A stretch of 30,837 nt of DNA from Treponema sp. UBA3662. Lineage in GTDB: Bacteria > Spirochaetota > Spirochaetia > Treponematales > Treponemataceae. Made by a program: the position numbers and the translations under genes. The stretch lies in assembly GCA_002373205.1 (NCBI GenBank), contig DFJV01000124.1:1-30837 (forward strand), written 5' to 3'. Of this stretch, positions 14,171 to 22,206 are shown in pieces. The notes below the pieces were generated by a model, which searched no databases, had not been told where the DNA came from, and saw nothing but the letters and a program-made list of their open reading frames with translations. Numbering within the stretch: the first letter of the stretch is position 1; every line of letters starts with the position of its first letter.

Positions 14171-14316
14171 CGCTGTCGGGCGCATCCATGCGCCCTTTTC
14201 ACCTGGCGGTGCGCTCGCTGCGCTGACCCTTCTTTGCTAAAAATACTGGTCTTTAAAAACAAAAAAGCTCCCTGATAGCAAGGAGCTTAAAGCCAACTAC
14301 CCGACTTGAACGGGTC
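14171..14316. repeat. duplicated block, copy 1, including tRNA 3'-end fragment
   Basis: Copy 2 is 14364-14510 (offset about 193 bp). Each contains GTCGGGCGC...GCGCCC, CACCTGGCGGTGCGCTCG, ACTGGTCTTTAAAAAC, a terminator, and 25 identical bases equal to the 3' end of tRNA-Thr (14292-14316 here). In this copy the rest of the tRNA is missing. Confidence 0.8.
14261..14288 (-). terminator. terminator next to the tRNA fragment
   Basis: Minus strand: AAGCTCC / GGAGCTT stem followed by a T-run. It sits at the same place in copy 1 of the duplicated block as the tRNA-Thr terminator in copy 2, but with a different stem sequence. Confidence 0.75.
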
Positions 14317-14363
14317 CCTCCAGTCGCAAACTTCCTGTTTGCTTCTTCCGGGCCGGCTTCGCT

Positions 14364-14510
14364 CGCTGTCGGGCGCGTCCTTGCGCCCTTTTCACCTGGC
14401 GGTGCGCTCGCTGCGCTGACCCTTACTTTGCTAAAAATTACTGGTCTTTAAAAACAAAAAAGCCCCTCTGTAAAGAAGGGCATTAGCCAACTACCCGACT
14501 TGAACGGGTC
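14364..14510. repeat. duplicated block, copy 2, overlapping the intact tRNA
   Basis: Second copy of the block described at 14171-14316; its last 25 bases (14486-14510) are the T-arm and acceptor strand of the intact tRNA-Thr. Confidence 0.8.
14456..14481 (-). terminator. terminator of tRNA-Thr
   Basis: Minus strand: GCCCTTC / GAGGGGC stem (one G-T pair), six-base loop, then TTTTTT. It starts four bases after the tRNA 3' end. Confidence 0.88.
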
Positions 14511-14557
14511 ACCTGCTCTTTACGAGGGAGCTGCTCTACCGGATGAGCTAAGTTGGC
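14486..14557 (-). tRNA. tRNA-Thr (anticodon CGU)
   Basis: A 72-base cloverleaf on the minus strand. Acceptor stem GCCAACT/AGTTGGC is perfect; D-arm GCTC/GAGC has the loop ATCCGGTA; the anticodon loop CTCGTAA reads CGU, decoding ACG; the T-arm is ACCCG/CGGGT with TTCAAGT. The anticodon stem GCTCC/AGAGC has a C-A mismatch next to the loop. No CCA is encoded. A terminator follows at once, and a promoter lies just upstream, so it is transcribed alone. Confidence 0.93.
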
Positions 14558-14570
14558 AAACAGTGTTATA

Positions 14571-14599
14571 ACTTTAACAGAATAAGGCCATTTGGTCAA
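14571..14599 (-). promoter_or_regulatory. candidate promoter of tRNA-Thr
   Basis: Minus strand TTGACC (14599-14594), 17-bp spacer, TAAAGT (14576-14571), giving a start about seven bases before the tRNA. The -35 overlaps the stop codon of the upstream lipoprotein gene. Confidence 0.5.
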
Positions 14600-17500
14600 G
14601 GTGTAACAACTATTTTTGAGGACACCGCCGAATTTCCATCCGCTGCAAGGATTGCATTTCTTACGTTGCTGCTTTTTACGACAACACTTGCCAAACTGGT
14701 ACAGCCGTTAAAAGAATCTTTCCATTTTTCGCTATCCGTTATGAGCGCGTTTACCGTAACAGTTCCAGAAAGTGACGAGCAGCCTTTAAATATATTTACC
14801 ATACTAGTTACGGAAGCTGGTATTACAGGGGCAGAAGTTAGACTTGAACAGCCTCCAAAGCAACCACCTATAAGCTCTACGGAAGAAGGGAGCGCAGGAG
14901 CTGTTTCCAGTCTGTAGCAATCCCAGAAGCAGCTTGCCATACCCGTCACAGTGTTTGCAATACTTGCAGGAGGAATCTTTAGGTTTGAGCAGCCGTTAAA
15001 ACAGCCTCCCATATTGGTTACACCGCTCGGAATAGAGGGGGCACCTACAAGGTAGCTATTTCCTGCAAAGGCATTTTGCAGTAATGTAAGCCCTGATGGA
15101 AGCGTTGTAGCAGAAAGATCTATGAACCTTCCTGCGGCCTTGAGAGCATTGTTCAAATTTGTTGAGTCACTACCGCCATTGTATACATCACTTTCACTAA
15201 GCCCTGTAATATTGAGCTTGTAGGGATGATCTCTGTCTGCGCCAGAGGGCAGGGATGCAAGGTAAGTGCTTAAATTTGAGAATGCAACAGTGTGGCAGTC
15301 GACAACAGTTAGCTTTACCTTTTTAAATGCACTTCCTCCGTCCTTGCTTAGCTCAATGCCCACATATCCAGTACCAACATTTTTTCCTACAACATTAAGA
15401 TACTTAGAGCTTGCATTGCTAGTAATACGCACATCCGCCAAATCTGAATCTGAGATATATTCAATCATGCCGGTTCCGTTACCAAATGCAGCGGGAACTT
15501 GCCATGTATATGAAAAGCGTTCCCCTACCGCAATTGTTATTCCGGCAGACTCATCAGCAAGGCCTCCAAGAGTGATTGATGCAACTTTTATGTCTATTGG
15601 TATATCGATATAGGTGCTGTCAAGTTTTGCCCTGCACGTGATAGTGCATTCTCCACTTGCTACAGGTATAATCTTACCGTTAGATTCATATACTCTTGCC
15701 GTGGAGGGGTTGTTAGACCTCCATGTATATGTTAAATCACTTGTAGGTGCAACTGTGAGTGCGCGATCAGCATCTCCCACAAGGAAGGTCTTGAGGCCTG
15801 TTACGGAAATAACATAAATGTCCTGATAGGCGTTTCCGACTTCGGCACCATCTTTTTTTACATGGAAGGCAATCTGAACCTTTCCGGCTGCTTTAGGGGT
15901 TACGCTTACAGACAAGCCTGTGGTCGAGCCAGAAAAGTCGGCTTTGGAAGGAGCGCCGGAAGTCCAACTGTAGGTGAAATAACCAGATGGCGGTGGGGGT
16001 GTTATTGTTGCGGAGAGAGTCTTTGCTCCAGCATCTTTTGAAAACAGTGGATTTATGTCGTTTATGGATACGGAGTATACCTTAACCTGTTTTGTTACGG
16101 TCGTAGTCTTTCCGTTAAGGCTTGCAGTTAGAGTTACGGTTGCAGTACCAGTTGATGTTGAAGTGAACTTGTAGTTTGAACCTGACTGGAAAGTTGCAGA
16201 TCCTAGGTTTGAAATACAGCTTGGGTATGTTATGCCGGATGGGCTTGACTCACCTGAAGGGCTTTCTACGGAGCGCGTGAGTGTTGTGTAGTTTCCTGCC
16301 CCTGTAAAGGCAAAGTCGCCTCCCGTAAGTTTTACTTCGTGCACAACAATTTCCTTTGCCTTTGTTACTGTTTTACCGCCATAAGTTGCACTTACGGTTA
16401 TTGTGGATTTTCCCTTGGCAGAAAGTGAAAGTGCGCCGCTTGAAGAATTTATTGAAGCTACGGATGAATTGGATGAAGTCCATGTGCAGGTCTGACCATC
16501 CGGGAAACCTGCAAGGCTTGCGGAAAGGGACGTATCCGTTTGGCCTTTAAGGAAGTCCCTTTGTGTCTCGTTAAAGCTAATGCCAAGCACTCGAACTTCT
16601 TTTTGCCTTGTAAGTATTCTTCCGTCAGAAAGTTCTGCCTGTACGGTAACAGTTGCAATACCACCGCTCACGATGGTCACGGTGCCAGAAGTTGAATTGC
16701 CATTATTAGTGCCAGAAACTGTCACAACACTTTCATCACTTGAGCTCCAGCTCCATTCAAGAACTTCACCTTCGTCTGTACTTGCGGTAAAGGTTTGGCT
16801 AGCATCACCTTGGGCAAAGACTTCTCCACCTGTAAGGGTAAGGTTTACATCGCGAACATCAGAAGAAGCCTTCATCGTTTTTGAAGAAAGCCCTTCACCG
16901 TCTTCTATGCGTATAGACCAGCTTAAAATTTCCCCCTGCATATTCACACCTGTTTCATAATAGAAGGCAGTACAGCCGGACGGTGTAGTAGCACTAAAAA
17001 GTGAGCCGCCTTGCAGAGCCGAAAGGTTTGGAGGACGCGAAACAGATGCAGCCATAAGGTCAGAAAGGCTTCCTTCTCTGACCAAAGCATTGTTTATAAA
17101 AAGCTTGTGGCTGCTTGCGGAGTGTCTTTGGCTACCCAGTTCTGTCGTAGGCATATAAAAGCAGACTATATATTTGCTATCTGCCGCGTTTACCATTGGC
17201 CCTTTTACACTGGGCGGCGGAGTGTTGCATTTTAGGCTAAAGGTATAGCTTTCAAATTCCCTGAGGGTTTCTTCTTCTTGCAGACTTATTGTGCCGCCAA
17301 TGCTTCCACCGCAGTCATTTTCTATAAGGTAGGATTCTGGATATGTTACATAGATGACGCTTTTGTCGGAAGTGCTTTGCGAGACGGTAATTCTGGGCTC
17401 CAAAGTTGAAAATGAGGTCAGAAGGTTATAGTTGCGTGGATTTCTTAGGTAGAAACTTACGGTCTTATTTCCGTAGCTTGAAATGCAAGAAGTGCCGCCG

Positions 17501-17685
17501 GCATCTTTTTCGTATCCACACGAAATTTCGTGCTTTTCTATTGCGGCTGTGTTTGTGTATTTGTCAAAATATTCAGCGACAGGCTCTTCCCAAGAGTCAG
17601 ACTGTTTGCAGCCGGGGAGCAAAAAGAGGAATGTCACAAGAAGAAAGCACCCCCTAGCCATACGCCTAAATAGCATATCTTTCAT
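14596..17685 (-). CDS. large lipoprotein with Ig-like domains and BspA-type leucine-rich repeats
   Basis: A 1029-residue lipoprotein (signal MKDMLFRRMARGCFLLV..., lipobox LLPGC, Cys26). Residues about 190-790 are a string of Ig-like (BIG2-type) domains, recognisable from repeated phrases such as CTWTSSNSSVASINSSSG, GKSTITVSATYGGKT and YTWRSNNPSTARVYESNGK. The C-terminal 180 residues are cysteine-bearing leucine-rich repeats of the BspA kind with a 23-residue period (CFNGCSNL, CFWDCYRL, CFGGCSSL, IFKGCSSL, each followed by APxIPxSV-like segments). This build is typical of surface adhesins or carbohydrate- and host-binding proteins; the ligand is unknown. GAGGAG eight bases upstream supports the start. 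Confidence 0.88.
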   Translation of the reverse strand: MKDMLFRRMARGCFLLVTFLFLLPGCKQSDSWEEPVAEYFDKYTNTAAIEKHEISCGYEKDAGGTSCISSYGNKTVSFYLRNPRNYNLLTSFSTLEPRITVSQSTSDKSVIYVTYPESYLIENDCGGSIGGTISLQEEETLREFESYTFSLKCNTPPPSVKGPMVNAADSKYIVCFYMPTTELGSQRHSASSHKLFINNALVREGSLSDLMAASVSRPPNLSALQGGSLFSATTPSGCTAFYYETGVNMQGEILSWSIRIEDGEGLSSKTMKASSDVRDVNLTLTGGEVFAQGDASQTFTASTDEGEVLEWSWSSSDESVVTVSGTNNGNSTSGTVTIVSGGIATVTVQAELSDGRILTRQKEVRVLGISFNETQRDFLKGQTDTSLSASLAGFPDGQTCTWTSSNSSVASINSSSGALSLSAKGKSTITVSATYGGKTVTKAKEIVVHEVKLTGGDFAFTGAGNYTTLTRSVESPSGESSPSGITYPSCISNLGSATFQSGSNYKFTSTSTGTATVTLTASLNGKTTTVTKQVKVYSVSINDINPLFSKDAGAKTLSATITPPPPSGYFTYSWTSGAPSKADFSGSTTGLSVSVTPKAAGKVQIAFHVKKDGAEVGNAYQDIYVISVTGLKTFLVGDADRALTVAPTSDLTYTWRSNNPSTARVYESNGKIIPVASGECTITCRAKLDSTYIDIPIDIKVASITLGGLADESAGITIAVGERFSYTWQVPAAFGNGTGMIEYISDSDLADVRITSNASSKYLNVVGKNVGTGYVGIELSKDGGSAFKKVKLTVVDCHTVAFSNLSTYLASLPSGADRDHPYKLNITGLSESDVYNGGSDSTNLNNALKAAGRFIDLSATTLPSGLTLLQNAFAGNSYLVGAPSIPSGVTNMGGCFNGCSNLKIPPASIANTVTGMASCFWDCYRLETAPALPSSVELIGGCFGGCSSLTSAPVIPASVTSMVNIFKGCSSLSGTVTVNALITDSEKWKDSFNGCTSLASVVVKSSNVRNAILAADGNSAVSSKIVVTP

Positions 17686-17772
17686 GGCATTTTCTCCTCA
17701 CATTAAGTATGGCATAAAACTATGCAGAAAACAAGTGTAAACAAAAAAGAATGGATGTTTTTTTTAGACAAG

Positions 17773-17917
17773 CCTACGCCGCCGTGGAAGGCCTTTAGTC
17801 CACGCGCTTGCGCGGGGATGAGCGTTAGCGAAGCCTGGAAGGGCGGTGACGCGAGGCATGTTCGGTCAGATTAAGCCAAGGAGTAAAATGGTAGAGCAAG
17901 TAGGATTTCGTCCTAAA
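17773..17917 (-). repeat. GC-rich mosaic repeat, copy R5
   Basis: Same orientation as R3: CCTACGCCGCCGTGGAAGG, then GAAGCCTGGAAGGGCGGTG, GCATGTTCGGTCAGATTAAG and GGTAGAGCAAGTAGGATTT. Hairpins CGCGC/GCGCG and AGGA/TCCT. The shared tail GGTAGAGCAAG...TTCGTCCTAAA ties it most closely to R3. It fills the gap between the lipoprotein and the acetyltransferase gene. Confidence 0.72.
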
Positions 17918-17975
17918 AATCACCGTCCAAATGACAAAAAAGGCGAATTGTGGTAGTATTCACGCGGGGTAGTTT

Positions 17976-18377
17976 ATGAATTTGAATTACAGGATTGTGG
18001 ACAGCGATATTTTTGAGTCTTACATGGCGCTTGAGGGATGGGACAATTTTCCACTGCTAAAATCTTATACCAAGGGCGGGGAATTTTCTTTTGTGCTTAA
18101 GCAGTCGTCTTTTATGATTTTTGACTACAAGCCTTCGAGCGGTTTTTTAAAGGCGGTCTGCGTTTACAAGATGCTGGGCGACACTCTCTGCATTGACCTT
18201 TTTGAGGTGAACAAGGAATTCCGTAACATTGGGCTTGGCACTCTTGCCCTGGAGAGGCTTATGCTAGAAACCGGCGCAAAGAAAATTGTGCTTGATGCAA
18301 AGGACACCAATGCGGAGATTTTCTGGCAGCGGGTTGGGCTTACCAAGGTGGACAATCAGACATACACTATAATGTAG
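17976..18377 (+). CDS. GNAT-family N-acetyltransferase
   Basis: A 133-residue protein of the GNAT fold. The acetyl-CoA binding segment is FEVNKEFRNIGLGTLALERLM (about residues 74-94), with the R/QxxGxG/A motif as R-N-I-G-L-G. It is followed by KKIVLDAKDTNAEIFWQRVGL, the usual beta5/alpha4 region with an Asn and an aromatic near the active site. The acceptor substrate is unknown. A GGGG six bases upstream is a weak ribosome binding site. It appears to be a single gene. Confidence 0.85.
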   Translation: MNLNYRIVDSDIFESYMALEGWDNFPLLKSYTKGGEFSFVLKQSSFMIFDYKPSSGFLKAVCVYKMLGDTLCIDLFEVNKEFRNIGLGTLALERLMLETGAKKIVLDAKDTNAEIFWQRVGLTKVDNQTYTIM

Positions 18378-18400
18378 ATTGTGTTGCTGGCGTTGAATGG

Positions 18401-18519
18401 ATTCCCGTGTCAAGCACGGGAATGACAGGGTGCTGCGCATGGGAATGACTGATTGCGGTGCATGAGAATGACTGATTGCGGTGCATGAGAATGACTGATT
18501 GTGGTGCATGGGAATGACA
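18401..18519. repeat. GGGAATGAC palindrome followed by 23-bp tandem repeats
   Basis: A perfect palindrome ATTCCCGTG / CACGGGAAT (18401-18423) is followed by 3.6 copies of a 23-bp unit beginning GCATGRGAATGACTG (starts at 18437, 18460, 18483 and 18506). The palindrome's right arm (GGGAATGAC) is echoed in each unit, suggesting the array grew from it. A GTCATTCC-type relative is at 13963-13986. It lies between convergent genes. Confidence 0.85.
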
Positions 18520-18543
18520 AGGGGCTGTGAGTGGAATGGCAAG

Positions 18544-21081
18544 TTACTGGGCAATCAGGGTGGCGGCTATTTCTTTGGCACGGTCAAAGTCTATTAGTTC
18601 TGCGGCATCTTTTAGCTGCTCAAGTATTTTTTTCTGGGAAGACGTTAGCGAAAAGTTTTGAAGCTTTGCCACAAGGCTTTCCAAATCGTTCAGGTTGTTT
18701 TGGTCACAGGCGGAAAGTATTTTGTCTGCAAAGGATTCTGCATCTTTTGCGGTAAGCACTGCGGCATCAGGCTCATTTGACAAGGCATCTCCGCCACTTG
18801 CAGAGCCTTCTGTTTCTTTTTCGGACAAGTGCTCTTTTGCAAACAGCTGCTTGCAGGATTTGTAGAGGGCAAGAAGCTTTTCCGTCTTTTTTTGGATAAG
18901 GGAAAGCGTCTCTTGGCAATCGCATTTGCTTCCCAATTCTTCAAGTTCTGCGGCCAATTTTGAAAGCTCTTCCGCACCGACAATCTTTGCGGAACTTTTT
19001 AGCGCATGAACTTTTATTGTGAAGGTTTTAAGGTCACTCTTGGCAAGGGCATCTTCTATTTCCAAAGAGGTGGGATCGATTAGCCTTACAAAAGTTTTTA
19101 TTACGGAAGGAGGGCAAGTCCATTCATTCTTGGAAGAAGCATCAGAAGAATTTTCATCTACGCTTTTGATTAGATTTTGTGGCAGCCATTTTTTTAGCGC
19201 CATTGCAAAGTCTTTTATTTGAACCGGCTTGGAAAGAAAATCGTCAAAGCCTTTTTGAATGAACATTTCCCTTGCACCGTTTATGGCATTTGCACTAAGG
19301 GCGATTACGACTGTATGGCGGTTGGATTCTGAACCGCGGATTTTTATTAGGGTTTCAACACCGTCCATGACAGGCATCTGGTGGTCCATAAAGACAAGGT
19401 CGTAGGATTTTTCGCTTAGCATTTCAAGGCTTTCCAAACCGCTCAAAGCAGTGTCGGGGACAATGGAAAACTTTTTCAACATTCCTTCTGCAACCTGAAT
19501 GTTCACAAGGTTGTCGTCCACAACAAGAACCTTGGCATCCGGTGCAATAAAGTTTGCATCTTTGCTAAAGGAAGCAGAATCGTTTGTGGCAAAGAGGGCA
19601 GAGAATTCGCTTCTTTGGAAAAGGCTTGAATCTATGTCCTTTAGTAAAGGATTTTTTTTGTCTGCCAGAGCTTCTTTTATAAGGGGTGCGTAGGCTTCTC
19701 CGACCGTCTTTTGCGAAACGGCATCTTGAGCAAGGGCAAAGTAAAAAGTTGAGCCTTTTTGGTATTCAGAAGAAACGGCCAAAGTTCCGCCCATAAGCCT
19801 TACAAGATTCTTTGAAATGGCAAGGCCAAGACCTGTTCCTCCCTTGGTGCGGTTCATGCTCATGTCTACCTGGGCAAATTCGGAAAAGATTGTGTTCAAG
19901 TCTTCTTTTTTTATTCCAATGCCTGTGTCGCAAACGGAAAATTCAACAAGGCCTTCTTGATTGCGCACAACACGTATTACGATTGAACCCTTGTCCGTAA
20001 ACTTTGCGGCGTTACCGGTTAGGTTTATTAGCACCTGCTTTAGCCTTATGTCGTCTCCGTGAAGAAGCTGGGGAAGATTTTCTTCTATTTGAATTCTTAC
20101 TGCAACGTCCTTTCCGGAAAGCTTTACCTTGCAGATGTTGGCAACGTCATACAAGAGGGTAAGGATGTCGTAGTCGGAAGGAACAATTTCCATCTTGCCG
20201 GCTTCTATCTTGGAAAAATCCAGTATGTCGTTTACAATGCTTACCAGTGCAATTCCCGATGAGCGGATTTGGCGGATCATATTCTTTTGGGCGGGGGCAA
20301 GGTCAAAGTCCTGGGCAAGTTCGCTCATTCCAACGATTGCGTTCATGGGGGTGCGGATTTCGTGGCTCATGTTGGCAAGGAACATGGACTTTAGCGCATT
20401 CTGCCTTACCGCGTCGTTCTTGAATTTTTCTATCTGGTTTTCGTAGCGCAGGGTGGAAAGCAGGTTTAATGCCCTGAATGCGGAGACAAAGCAGAGGGCT
20501 ATTACAAGGAATATTCCGTAGGGAACGTGGGGCTTGTATACGATGTTGTTGGGACAGATGGCTATGAACACGTGCATTGCAACAAAGCAGATGATGCAGA
20601 GCGGAACCGTAATAAAGAAATTTGAAAAAAATACACAGGTTGAAACAAGTGCAATAAGGTAAAAGAAGGTAAAGTCTACGTGGGACATTTCGTAGTCGGT
20701 GTAGGCTGTTACCACCACAACCGCAAAACTTATGGTAAAGAGGGCAAAGACATAGAGCTTCATAAAGGTAAGGAAAAAATCTTGGCGGGCCTGGGGCTTC
20801 TTGCGGTAGAAGAGGGCTGCAAAGAAAATTACAAGCGAAAAAAATACAATCAGCAGGTCAAGGATTACGTAGATGTTGAATACGTTTGTTTCAAAGCCAA
20901 AAAACTTAAAGAGGTAATGTTTGTAGGCTGGAGAATGCATGATTTTCCAGTCGGAAAAAAATTCGGTGAGTATGTAAATGGTTAAGGCAGGCGCAAAGAA
21001 TATTACCCTAAGGCAGTTTGCGCTTGCAACCATTTGTTTTATCATTGGAATCTCTTCTTTTTTAATAATAGAAAATTCCAT
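18544..21081 (-). CDS. membrane hybrid histidine kinase with receiver and Hpt domains
   Basis: An 845-residue sensor kinase. Residues 20-210 hold about six membrane segments with no large outside domain. Then HisKA (SHEIRTPMNAIVG, phosphorylated His240), HATPase (N-box Asn357, G1 DTGIGI 385-390, G2 GGTGLGL 414-420), a receiver (Asp522/523, phospho-acceptor Asp566 in FMDHQMPVMDG, Lys618) and an Hpt domain (VHALKSSA, His692), so the full His-Asp-His relay is on one chain. The residues after the Hpt are helical and acidic. The start ATG overlaps the stop of the response regulator gene by one base (TAATG), implying coupling; ATG 21045 (MIKQMV) is an alternative. The likely output is phosphotransfer to the neighbouring regulator. 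Confidence 0.92.
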   Translation of the reverse strand: MEFSIIKKEEIPMIKQMVASANCLRVIFFAPALTIYILTEFFSDWKIMHSPAYKHYLFKFFGFETNVFNIYVILDLLIVFFSLVIFFAALFYRKKPQARQDFFLTFMKLYVFALFTISFAVVVVTAYTDYEMSHVDFTFFYLIALVSTCVFFSNFFITVPLCIICFVAMHVFIAICPNNIVYKPHVPYGIFLVIALCFVSAFRALNLLSTLRYENQIEKFKNDAVRQNALKSMFLANMSHEIRTPMNAIVGMSELAQDFDLAPAQKNMIRQIRSSGIALVSIVNDILDFSKIEAGKMEIVPSDYDILTLLYDVANICKVKLSGKDVAVRIQIEENLPQLLHGDDIRLKQVLINLTGNAAKFTDKGSIVIRVVRNQEGLVEFSVCDTGIGIKKEDLNTIFSEFAQVDMSMNRTKGGTGLGLAISKNLVRLMGGTLAVSSEYQKGSTFYFALAQDAVSQKTVGEAYAPLIKEALADKKNPLLKDIDSSLFQRSEFSALFATNDSASFSKDANFIAPDAKVLVVDDNLVNIQVAEGMLKKFSIVPDTALSGLESLEMLSEKSYDLVFMDHQMPVMDGVETLIKIRGSESNRHTVVIALSANAINGAREMFIQKGFDDFLSKPVQIKDFAMALKKWLPQNLIKSVDENSSDASSKNEWTCPPSVIKTFVRLIDPTSLEIEDALAKSDLKTFTIKVHALKSSAKIVGAEELSKLAAELEELGSKCDCQETLSLIQKKTEKLLALYKSCKQLFAKEHLSEKETEGSASGGDALSNEPDAAVLTAKDAESFADKILSACDQNNLNDLESLVAKLQNFSLTSSQKKILEQLKDAAELIDFDRAKEIAATLIAQ

Positions 21082-21869
21082 TAGAAGAAGGCCTCGATTT
21101 TGGAGATTAGAAGTTCAGGTCCTGCTGATTTTAGGATGTAGCCTTCGGGCTTAAGTGCCATGGCTTTTTTTACAAGGTCTGCATCATCAACGCCTGTAAG
21201 GAAGAAGACAGGAATGTTCTTGTAGTCTTCCTCTGCCCTTATCATTTCCAAAGTCTGCAAACCGTCGCAAACAGGCATCTGGTAGTCCAGAAGGATTAAG
21301 TCTGGATGCTCTTTTGCAAGGAAGGAAATGGCAGCGGCTCCGCTCTTTGCAACAGACACTTTGAAAAGGGGATTGAGCACGTTGCTCATTGTGCGAAGGG
21401 CAACAAGGTCGTCGTCTACAACAAGCAGATGCTTTGGTGCTTCTTTTTCCACGATTTCTTTCTTTGCAATTTTTACGAGTTCTTCATTGTTGGGGAGGCT
21501 TTGGCCAAGCTTTTCAAGGATGCACTTTATTTCTTCTATGAATGCAGACAAAAGAACCGGTGTTTTTATGTAGCGCAGGATATGGGCCTGAAGGTTTGCA
21601 ACAAAGTATTTGTGCAGGTCTTCCCTTTCGCCTGCAAGGACGTAGGGCACGGTAAGAATGCCTGTTAGAATCTTTGAAATTTCCGACCGCTCTTTGTCGG
21701 AAACGTTCTTGAGGTATATGATGACAAGGGAAATGTCGCCAGCTTCAACGGCTTTGCGGACTTCTTCCTCGTGGATAGCCATAAAAAATGAACCGATGCG
21801 TTCGTTTATCTTATTGTTAAGCGCAACATTTTCCAGCGAACTGCTCTTAAGAAACAATACCTTTCCCAT
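21081..21869 (-). CDS. response regulator with degenerate and functional receiver domains
   Basis: A 262-residue protein. The C-terminal receiver (147-262) is complete: VVDDD (Asp152-154), phospho-acceptor Asp195 in LLDYQMPVCDG, Thr225 and Lys247. The N-terminal half (1-120) has the same strand/helix rhythm (KVLFLKSSS, LVIIYLKN, VPYVLAGE, ILRYIKTPV) but lacks the acidic pocket and has Tyr52 near where the phospho-Asp would be, so it looks like a receiver that no longer takes phosphate. No DNA-binding or enzyme output domain is present. AGGAG seven bases upstream supports the start. It is first in an operon with the hybrid kinase. Confidence 0.85.
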   Translation of the reverse strand: MGKVLFLKSSSLENVALNNKINERIGSFFMAIHEEEVRKAVEAGDISLVIIYLKNVSDKERSEISKILTGILTVPYVLAGEREDLHKYFVANLQAHILRYIKTPVLLSAFIEEIKCILEKLGQSLPNNEELVKIAKKEIVEKEAPKHLLVVDDDLVALRTMSNVLNPLFKVSVAKSGAAAISFLAKEHPDLILLDYQMPVCDGLQTLEMIRAEEDYKNIPVFFLTGVDDADLVKKAMALKPEGYILKSAGPELLISKIEAFF

Positions 21870-22206
21870 TCATTTGCTCCTGTACTGCAACCTCTAGTGT
21901 ATTTTAAGGTTACTTATATTGTAAATGTCAAAGGCAAAAATTGTCAAGCCTTTGCTGCTGCAGAAGATAAGTGCAAATCTAAATGAAACTTAGCAGGCAT
22001 TAATATAAATGCGGAAGCACTTCCATTCCCGGCAGAAAACGCGTCAAAAAAGCCGAGCGGATTCCTACTGGCAGCGCAATGCCAAGTCTCAAAGGGAAAA
22101 AATTATCCATAAAAAAAAACATGTTATGCTCACAGTCCAATGGGCTGGTAGTTTTATAAAAATCAAAATTTTGATATAATTGTTCCAAACTTTTAGGAGC
22201 ATTAGA
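21870..22206. other. intergenic region left of the restriction-modification genes
   Basis: A 337-bp gap with no convincing gene. Small inverted repeats are CAAAGGC/GCCTTTG (21929-21954), GCATT/AATGC and GGAAG/CTTCC (22002-22026 area). TATAAT at 22175-22180 is a good -10 for the methyltransferase gene, but its -35 (TTTTAT) is poor. Base composition turns AT-rich from about 22090. Confidence 0.5.

Larger units (their letters stand above)
13631..14485. other. long non-coding stretch of stacked hairpins and duplications
   Basis: No credible gene in about 850 bp. Contents in order: mosaic repeat R4 (13688-13928); a palindrome ATTCCGGG/CCCGGAAT (13965-13986) of the GTCATTCC type; a segment with CCTTCGACAGGCTCAGG (near 14150); then a 146-bp block present twice (14171-14316 and 14364-14510). 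The whole is GC-rich compared with other gaps. Confidence 0.6.

Noticed and set aside
14292..14316. second tRNA gene
   Set aside because: Only the T-arm and 3' acceptor strand are present; D-arm, anticodon arm and 5' acceptor strand are missing.
18437..18519. possible CRISPR-like array
   Set aside because: The 23-bp units are directly adjacent without spacers and no cas genes are in the window.
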